A stretch of DNA of 64,000 nt from Globisporangium splendens (Eukaryota > Oomycota > Peronosporomycetes > Pythiales > Pythiaceae): the NCBI GenBank assembly GCA_006386115.1, contig VFIW01000018.1:62001-126000 (forward strand). The letters run 5' to 3'. Position numbers and translations under genes: made by a program. Positions 56,227-64,000 of this stretch are shown in pieces (position 1 is the stretch's first letter; every line of letters begins with the position of its first letter). The notes under the pieces were generated by a model. It worked only from the letters and a program-made list of their open reading frames with translations. It was not told where the DNA came from and made no database searches.

Positions 56227-57400
56227 GGCTGCTACTGCTTTTCGTTCGTTCAACAAGAGAAGGAGGAAGACGCTTGATGCGCTGCTGCTGCCGTTTAGCT
56301 CTTCGCTTCCTGACCACAGCCGCCTCGAAGATTTTAGCTGTAGAGGGGCTTTGCTCGCAGATTGTGCGGACACTTTTTACGACTCTTTTGTCACGACCCA
56401 TGTCGACACGTGCCAACCATTGATCGCACGGGTTGGTAATTACGCCAAGGACACGTCAAATTAGAGGATTCTTTGTGATTTACTTTAGTGACAGCCATTG
56501 TGACATTAAATTAGAGATAACAGCTTCGAGTTTATGGCGTAAAGTGAAAAAAAAAGAGACAGAGACTCAAAGATGGCTTGGTTTCAAGTCCATTCCACAA
56601 AACACTAAGCTGACGAGCGGAAAGATCAAGAGAGTTGCCAGGGATAGGCTAGAGTGCGATCCCATTTGAACACGAGCTGAAAAGGTGTATTCACCTTGAC
56701 GCATCAAGTCGGCGATGCGAGAATTTATCAGATCGAGACGAATGCAGTGATGTATGTGTAATAAAACCTAATTTCTGAATCAAACGGTTTTTACTCGAAA
56801 AACCAGAAAATCAACCCGGATTGTTGGACATGTGGGCTGAGTGCAGGTTGTCCAAGTTTCGTGGACCTCGTTCATTGCGTTCGACCGACGCGTTATCAAG
56901 GCTTACGGAACGCAAACTTTCCATGAAGATTGGAATGCATCCAGTCCACCGTGCCAATTGCGGTTCGCCTTATGTGCCAGCGATGCCACACCTGCTGTGA
57001 TACCAAGTCTGTTCGAGTCTGTGGATTACCGTGGATTGACTTCAAAGACTTTAGGTTGAGTCGCCTAGTGCATCTAGACACTCCTGAATGCTCGAACGCT
57101 TCTTTCCACACACTGCCGGACGGTGTCTCCACGTGGATCTTCAACTTGGTGTTTCCCAGCTCTGGAAAGAGCAACTGATATGTTCACCAAGTTGGGTTGA
57201 GCTGTCCGAACTTTGGTTTTCTGTCCAACTGTGTCTATCGCGGTGAGTGCTGTCCTCATCGAGTTCACGGACGAATTTGGGTCGTGCGTTGTGCTCTTGA
57301 TCCTTGCTTTGCTTTTGGGCTTGCGAGAAAAAGCATGGCTGACCACTGCTTCTACTGCTGTTTTGTTCTGCTACCGTCGCTTGTGCTTTCGCAGGCAACC
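56227..57400. other. Gene-free stretch upstream of CCT5
   Basis: Promoter side of CCT5 and flank of the EGF-domain pseudogene. No supported gene; small frames lack any recognisable domain. Upstream exons of the pseudogene could be hidden here. Confidence 0.4.
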
Positions 57401-58608
57401 TCCTATTAAGGTGCTTGGTGTCGTCTCTGGGACGCCGATCCTCACTGGCGGCGATGTCTTCGCTGCTTCGGGCGGAGCTGTCATGGCGGGACGCATCTCG
57501 ACCAGAGGCAACAAAGAGTGGGAATTCTGCAGCAATCGAGGCGACTGCGACGAAGGTAACTTGATGTTGAAAAGCTCAAGCGCACTGGGTGGATGACTGG
57601 CTTTGTGACTTGCCTTTTGTCGTTTGTTTCCTTACACGCTCCTAGAAACGGGTGTTTGCAACTGCTACTTGGTGCCGATGCCCGGATATCGCTCTAGCGA
57701 TGGATGCGGGAACGTTGGAGTCCGTGGTGATTGTGGTGCTGCCAACGACAAAAACAAGTACGGTGGTCCGATCAAGTCCTGCGTGGGGGAACTGGCCTGC
57801 AGCGGTCATGGCTACTGCACGGGCAGTCCATCATTTCGGTGTGTGTGTGCGAAGAAGGCTGGACGAGTGGCGATTGCTCCTGACGTACGTCGGCTGCTAT
57901 GTTGTTTAGTTGCACGCCTCTGAAACTGAGGATTTGATTTTGCCCGCGGTCACTCGAACTTTCTTGTTGTTGGTCTTGAAATTTGTAAGTCGCATTTGTG
58001 AATTGCTGACCTTGTTTGAAATGCCTTAAAAGTGAGATGCCCAGGGGAGCCAGCCTGCTATGGTCACGGCCAATGCATGAGCGTCCGACAGCTTTCGCTT
58101 GAAGCTGACGTTGACAGTCCGCTACTGCGGTTTGACTATGGTGTCGACCCCAATAGCGCGCAGACGTGTGATCGAGATTCAGTCTTGGGGTGTAAATGCG
58201 ACTCAGGCTACGAAGGATACAATTGCAGTCAGCGTAAGTTGAACCTGAAGCTGCTTTGAAACTGATTCGCGAGCCACTTACAATCTCCAATTTTTGTGAA
58301 CTGGTTGGTTCAGGGAGTTGTCCTCGTGGCGACGATCCAGCTACGACTGGTCAGGTGGATGAGATCCAGCTGCTGAAATGCATCGCCACGGGAGGCACCT
58401 TCCAATTGCTCTATCGCACGTCCTTCTCAGCTGATATCCCCTTTGACGCGACACCGAGTACGCTTCGTGACATCTTGATTGCATCGCTGAATTTTGAGGA
58501 CGTTGTGGTGAAATACAGTGTTGGTCAACTCGCATGTTCTCCTGTAACGGCAACGACCAAGAACGTCATCAAGATCATGTTCCCGATCGACCACTCTAGG
58601 AGTGCACG
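57401..58608 (+). pseudogene. Truncated EGF-domain extracellular protein gene
   Basis: Four exon-like blocks (about 57401-57555, 57646-57884, 58033-58233, 58314-58608) join in phase at most junctions. They encode Cys-rich EGF-type units (EWEFCSNRGDCDE, ETGVCNCY, CVGELACSGHGYCTGSPSF, CPGEPACYGHGQCMS, CKCDSGYEGYNCSQ) and then RSCPRGDDPATTGQVDEIQ and TGGTFQLLYRTS, a repeat seen in large oomycete extracellular proteins. In block 2 the frame breaks at a GTGTGTGTGT run (57840-57849): with one GT fewer it would read CVCEEGWTSGDCS. A stop in that frame just before the donor is a second defect. No start or C-terminus is found. Probably the remains of a large secreted or surface protein. Confidence 0.65.
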
Positions 58609-59235
58609 TGCGTATTGCCGTTCGTGTGAAGATCCACTGTGTCTGCGTAGTTGCCCACGTGTTGCGCCGCACGTACTCGTTGTTTAGTTTTTGTGTTGTG
58701 TGGACTCAACATCGTTATTTGTATGCATCAATAGTTTAGTTCGGTGTCGTGCGACAGAGCTGGAAAGGCATGCATCGAGCGTGGAACAACGCGTGAATTT
58801 GCTCAAGCCACAACGAGGGTTGCTGAACGTGCAAAACCGCAAATTGCATTTCTGCTTGAGTTTTATAAAAGTGAGTGACGACCGTATTTGCAATATAGTT
58901 GGGGGATGAGAAAACGATAGCATCACTCTGTTCATCACTGAGGGTCTTTGAGACCGAGGTACGATGCTTTACAACACGCAGTTTTCGAGGCGCAGGCTCT
59001 GCCTTTAGCACTACCTAACGGAAATGTTCGGTGCCACTGCGAAGCTTATCGATCGGGCGACGAAGCATGCGTGACATCCGAAAGGTCTCCTTGTGCGCAG
59101 AGGTTTTGCCTCAAAACAGAAGCGGTTGCAATGCGTCTTCTTTCTTCGAAGAATCTCACAGCCGCCCTGACGTTTGGAGTGGTCTTCGGCTGAATCAGTT
59201 TGAATTAGTCTCGCAGCAGCGAACCGCCGTAAAAA
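58609..59235. other. Stretch between two pseudogenes
   Basis: No coherent coding frame. May hold decayed exons of the EGF-domain gene. Confidence 0.35.
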
Positions 59236-60893
59236 ATGGATGCGAACAGGACGAGAACCAAAGCCGGCGAGTATGGGCAAGACGGAAGTTTGATGCGCAT
59301 CGAAGTGATATCAATGCTCAAGCTAGCGTTTGTGACCCTACTCGGCGCTCTCTTTCTCACTTTGGTCACACTGATCGGCTACGGAGGAGCACCTGCCGTC
59401 TCTCGCTCCGATTGCACAAGCAACCCGACCAGATGCACGTCGGACTTCTCTCTTGCTCTCTTCGAAGAATGCTCAAAGAAAAACGTGACGATTAGCTCGC
59501 AACCTGAAGATGCTGGATTCAATGTGAGCGGATCGGTTCTCGCGATTGATGAGGTGCTTCGCCTCCCTCTGGATGAGCAGATTCCGGTTCTCTCTTGCAT
59601 GTTCAACGCGTGCACCAGCACAACCGGTCGACCTGTCATCAGCAACAGTGCAGATCAGCTGCAAGTGGCGCACTACTCGTTTGGACTCAATGGATTCCAG
59701 CATCACAACAGGTACTTTTATCTGGAAGTTGCTTTCCCAAGCGTTCACCGGGATCAAGACCACTCGTTCAGCGTGACAATGACTCCGCGCGTAAAAGGCT
59801 TCTACGAAAACCCGACGAGCGGCAACAAAACTTCAGCAGAGATCATTCCCGACAGCAGACTCTAACGGTCGAGTGCGAAGAAGGTGGGAAGTTTTGTGAG
59901 AGTCAGTATTTCTTGCGCTTCGGAGAAATTGACTTCAGCGATTACCAAGTCGACGTGCTCTTCAACTCGAGCGTCAGCTTGCCAATCAATGGAACCAATC
60001 CACAGTTCAAGAAAACGTGGGGCACCGAATCGTTCACGAATTGGCTGATTGGTATCAAGGTCTCTTATTCGATCATTTCAGGGTTCGTTGCATTCTGGTA
60101 CAATGTCAGTTTGGGCAAACTCTCGGCTCGCGAGCAGAATCTGGAGCAGGGTTGGGTGGCTGCGATCACCGTCACGCTGATCTTCTTCAATGATCCGTTC
60201 TACGTCGTCGAGGCAAACTACGGAGGCAACCCAGTGAAGATCCTGAGCCTCCTGTTCCAGGTCACGTTTTTCCAGATGCTGTTGTTATTCTGGTTGATCA
60301 TGCTCGACAATCTGCGACTCCAGGGGAAAATGAACGGCGTGTCAAACTCGCAGTTTTTCACGCCGAAGATCACGTACATCGCGTTCTTTTAGTTCATCAA
60401 CGTGATTTACCACGGGTACATGAAGTATTACAGCAACAACGATCCGACCTGGGACCCTCTCGAGAAAATTTCCCACTACGCATTGGCACAGGCGCTTTGT
60501 GCCGCGATGAGCGTCTTTTACGTCTTCTGGGTCGCGTACTTGGTGCTGTTGAGCCATCAAGAGATCCGTTCTCGACGCGTGCGGTACCGATACTTTGTGC
60601 TGTTGAACTTTTTCATGGTGATCATGTCCTTCATCGGTCTTGGCATCGGTGCAATCTCGCCTGCTCCGTCCAGTGGAGGCCAATGGACACTCTTCCAAAC
60701 GCTTTTCAACGTGTATATCTACGCGATCGCGTATCTCTACGCGCCGTCCTCGACAGCGCTCAAGACAGCAAAGAAGCGAGCTCAGGACAACGGAAACATG
60801 GACCCCGAAGCAAGTCCCGTTCTAGGAAAGCCGGTGCACCCGGTCCCGATCGATGTCAACGACGTCGCCACCGGAGGGCTTGATCTCGCTTAA
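59236..60893 (+). pseudogene. TMEM181-like multi-pass membrane protein, two disabling lesions
   Basis: From the ATG at 59236 the product has an N-terminal helix (LAFVTLLGALFLTLVTLIGY), an extracellular domain of about 200 residues, then about seven helices. The core NDPFYVVEANYGG and LLFQVTFFQMLLLFWLIMLD followed by LRLQG matches the TMEM181/Wntless-like transmembrane domain (LLLYNDPFFPL...LLLFWL...RVQG). Two lesions are visible. A frameshift near 59850-59868 separates IIPDSRL-stop from QQTLTVECEEGGKF. An in-frame TAG at 60390-60392 interrupts ITYIAFF and FINVIYHGYMKYY. After the TAG the frame stays open to a natural-looking end at 60893. Both lesions could be assembly errors, but the neighbouring gene is also broken, so a pseudogene is favoured. 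Confidence 0.75.
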
Positions 60894-61307
60894 GGGTGCT
60901 TGAAGACCACCACAGAAAAGGAGCTGTTGCTCGATGACACAACTGGGAACGGCAAAGAAAGAAAGAAAGCCACCACCACAAACGTAAGGTAGCAGCCATT
61001 CCTGCCATTCCTGCTGAATGAATTCACTTTTTCCTATGTACCCTTCTCGGTGGCATGTCGTGTCACGTGTACCCTCCACGGCAGCAGATTGCTGCCTCGT
61101 TTACACGACGGAGTTTGTGTGTTCAAGCAGCAGTGCGGATGGGTGACTGCAACGGCGTTGGTCGCACCTGCGCATCTATTTTCGATCACGAGTAGCGAGG
61201 TGAAATGCTGAGCGTCGTATCTATTTGTGTAGAATCACCAAAGAAGAGATTTCCTCGAGCGCAGACCACGACGTAGGCTGTGCATTTTCTACTGTGCTTC
61301 TTGGTCA
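60894..61307. other. Gene-free stretch before the retroelement
   Basis: No gene recognised. May include the 5' truncation point of the retrotransposon. Confidence 0.4.
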
Positions 61308-64000
61308 ATGCTGCTAATCACACCGAGCGAAATAAAATCGTACTTCGCCAGATTGAATCAAGGATACAAGAAGAAAATCCAGAGGTTGCAACGACGCCTC
61401 TCAGAATCAGAAGCGCAGATGCTCGATCACTCTGGTGGAGCGGTGGGTGATCATAACGTGGAGTTGTCGCAAGAGTTTCTTACCACCGCCACGAGTATTC
61501 GTCGTGCCATTGCAGAATGCAAATCTAAGTGGCAGGCTTCGAAACGGGACCGCATTTTTCGGGAGCACATGCATCATGAACGAAAAACGAGCAAATCCTT
61601 CTACAAGCGTATCTCGACCAAGTTCCTTGACAACACTATCTTCACACTCGGTGGCACAGCTACTTACGGACCCATGCGTTCACGAGAACTTGCTGACGAC
61701 ATGGGAGAAGGATGGAAATCAATCATGCAACAGGCGCCACTCTGCAAACTGACATCGATCAAATCCTTGATCCAGGAACAGCTATTCCTCCGTCGGACAG
61801 ATTAGATTTCCTGCTCAAACCGATCGATTCGAGTGAAATTAAACAGGCTGTGAAGAAATGCAAGAGAGGCAAAGCTCACGGTCCTGACGAACTCGGCAAT
61901 GACTGGTACAGAGACCACTGTGACGAGATTACCGCCTATTCGAGCGACTTTTCAACTTGTGGATACCCGAATGCGTTCTACCAAGTTCGTTCAGTGAAGC
62001 CCATATTCACTACATAAAAAAGTCCGTCTCTGCTGCATCGCCGCTGGACTACAGGCCAATCGCACTCCTCAACTCTGATTACAAAATATTCACACGGATA
62101 TTTGCAACCAGATTACGAACTGTGCTCCCTTGGCTTATCCATCACATGCAAGCTGGTTTCGTTCCAGGGCGAGCAATCCCGACTACGATCGATGTGTTAT
62201 TGGCTGCACAACAGCGGGCCACGAGCGATCCATGTCCAGAGCGATCGCGTTGCTCCTTGATTTTGCTAAAGCCTATGATTCACTCGATCGCAGCTTTCTG
62301 GCACAAGCGCTCCAGCATCTTGGATTCCCATTGAAGTTCGTACGCTTAGTGAAGGTGTTACACTCTCAAACCACTTACAAGTTCATTGTCAACGGTTTCC
62401 TGTCGAGAAAGTACAACGTAACATCCGGAATTCGTCAAGGATGTCCGCTGGCCCCTCTTCTCTTCATCTTGGCGTTAGAGGTTCTTTATCGGAAAATCGA
62501 AGCGAGTGACGAAATACACGGCGTTGAACTCCAGGCAGCAGGATGCGCAACTGAAGTCAGACTTGGAGGATACGCAGACGACACGACCATTTATCTTAGC
62601 GATCCCAAGGATATCAATGCCGTGTTTGCAATCCTGGACAAATATGGAGCAGCTTCTGGGCTTCGAGTCAATCGGCACAAATCTGCAGTATTACCGCTGA
62701 ACAAGGAATACAGCTCCACCGAAGAGTCAGTCAGTGACATTCATGTGCTACAACGTGAGGAACATTGCCGCTACCTCGGCATCCAAGTCGGACAAACGCC
62801 TTCGAATGCAAGTAACTGGTCCAAGTGCATCCAACCTTACGTGTCAGACTTCGACTTGCGCGTCTCAAAACTCACTCTGTCGCCCAACGCGCAGCAATTG
62901 CCAGTGCCGTCATCATACCCAAAGTGCTTTACGTGGCCAGGCACTCCTGGCCCTCTACGGCTATTGTCAATCAGCTACACGACCTAGTGAAACAATTTGT
63001 CTGGGGCTCAAGGAATGGTAAGCCTGCGAAACCGTGGATGAAGGAAGAACAAGCTGAACTCAAAAAAATGAATGGAGGCTTGTCGGTGCCCAACATCAGA
63101 ACGGAGCTGATGACGATGAGTGCCACAGCAGTCTCCAAATGGGCAATCACTACCTCTCACATCGATCAGGTCATCGGGGAAACCTTGCTGCACAACACAA
63201 GGGCTTCTTCGACGTACATCACGCCGCTCGATGCAATTCCAAGGCGGCCACCCCAGCTTCGTGATAACATGTGGACAACTGGCGCGGCATTATGCGCGTC
63301 GCTCCATTCTCGACCCTATGAGCCCAGAGAACGTGATAATGTACGTTGGTGTTACGAGCACTTCAAGTCGACAATTGTGCAGACTCAATGGGACGGCGAT
63401 GTGTTCCAGATCGACCTCAGCTCTAAAATGTCTGACAGGCTTCCAGGTATCATCGCTGAAGGACGAAAGCTACGTGGGACATTCTGTGCAGAATGGCTGC
63501 CATACATGACCTCGACTGCAGATGGGTGGCTTCTTGATCCCAACGGCTCCCCTTACAAGCTTGCTCACACATCATTACCAGTTGGAACAGCACAACTGGG
63601 CGACATACTTCGATGGGAGTGGATAAGACCAGGAGTGCTTAACTTCATCCCAACATGTGGAATCTTCGGATTCTCCCGGCCGTCTATTCGAGCGCTCGAG
63701 CGGTTATGTGCTACGTTGGTATCCAACTTCCCACAGCTTCTGTATCGACCACAGCAAACAAATGTGCTTCGGCTGTACAACGGGCAACGTCATTATAACC
63801 ACGAATGGCATCTGCACACCAGTGAAGCAACTCTGACCCACGTCGACACGACCCTAGTCAAAGCTACGCATACAGTTCACTCCGCAACGGACTGTGACGT
63901 CATGGCAACAAGAGACTTGAACGGGCAGAAGGTGTCGTTCCATGCACATCCACGTTTCACAAGAATCGTGCAACTATGGGGTGGCAACGGACGATACAAT
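61308..64000 (+). mobile_element. Degenerate non-LTR (LINE-like) retrotransposon, 5'-truncated, runs off window
   Basis: Reverse-transcriptase motifs appear in order but in shifting frames: DYRPIALLNSDYKIFTRI, QAGFVPGR, LLDFAKAYDSLDR, GIRQGCPLAPLLF, GGYADDTT and GLRVNRHKSAVL. Upstream, about 160 codons of helical linker (RLNQGYKKKIQRLQRR) precede them; downstream, VKQFVWGS, PWMKEEQAELK and GGLSVPNIRTELM are typical of the post-RT region. Frame changes occur near 61750, 61990, 62230 and 62960, so the copy is dead. No upstream endonuclease domain is seen, consistent with 5' truncation. The 3' end lies outside the window. Confidence 0.88.

Overview
The window is nuclear DNA of a eukaryote, most probably an oomycete (Peronosporales/Pythium-like). 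Genes are compact and densely packed on both strands. Many are intronless; the rest carry short GT-AG introns of about 60-190 bp. Several genes have oomycete-type initiator elements (TCATT..CAATT, GCTCATTCC) just upstream. The family mix is also typical of oomycetes: an expanded questin-oxidase-like family, a plant-type class II DAHP synthase, a giant glycine-rich/Cys-rich membrane protein also found in plants, and EGF-type extracellular proteins. The species cannot be told from the sequence alone.

Layout. 1-13 kb: a glycine-rich multi-pass membrane protein, a membrane-leader protein kinase, ribosomal protein uL2 and a LENG1-like CIR_N protein. 12.4-23 kb: a full-length intronless ABCA transporter. 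A 753 bp piece of its 3' end lies 7 kb upstream in inverted orientation, beside a decayed questin-oxidase relic. 21.2-29.2 kb: three questin-oxidase-like genes. Two of them form the arms of a near-perfect ~2.54 kb inverted repeat around a 314 bp single-copy spacer and are transcribed outward. 29.8-38.5 kb: class II DAHP synthase (shikimate pathway) and a CABIN1/HIR3-like histone-chaperone subunit. 39-45 kb: two tandem ABCB half-transporters with mitochondrial-type leaders flank a LYRM9-like gene. Their 3' 1.4 kb, introns included, is about 99% identical while their 5' parts have diverged. 45-56 kb: a coiled-coil protein, a SPRY protein with a probable frameshift, an EXO1-like nuclease, an unknown acidic protein, a TenI/ThiE-like protein and chaperonin CCT5. 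57-64 kb: a gene graveyard holding a truncated EGF-domain gene, a TMEM181-like pseudogene and a frameshifted non-LTR retrotransposon that runs off the window end.

The genes are mostly independent housekeeping and accessory loci. The main theme is recent duplication and sequence homogenisation. Three duplications (inverted 2.54 kb, inverted 753 bp, direct 1.42 kb) all show identity far above that of their surroundings, which suggests active gene conversion or segmental duplication.
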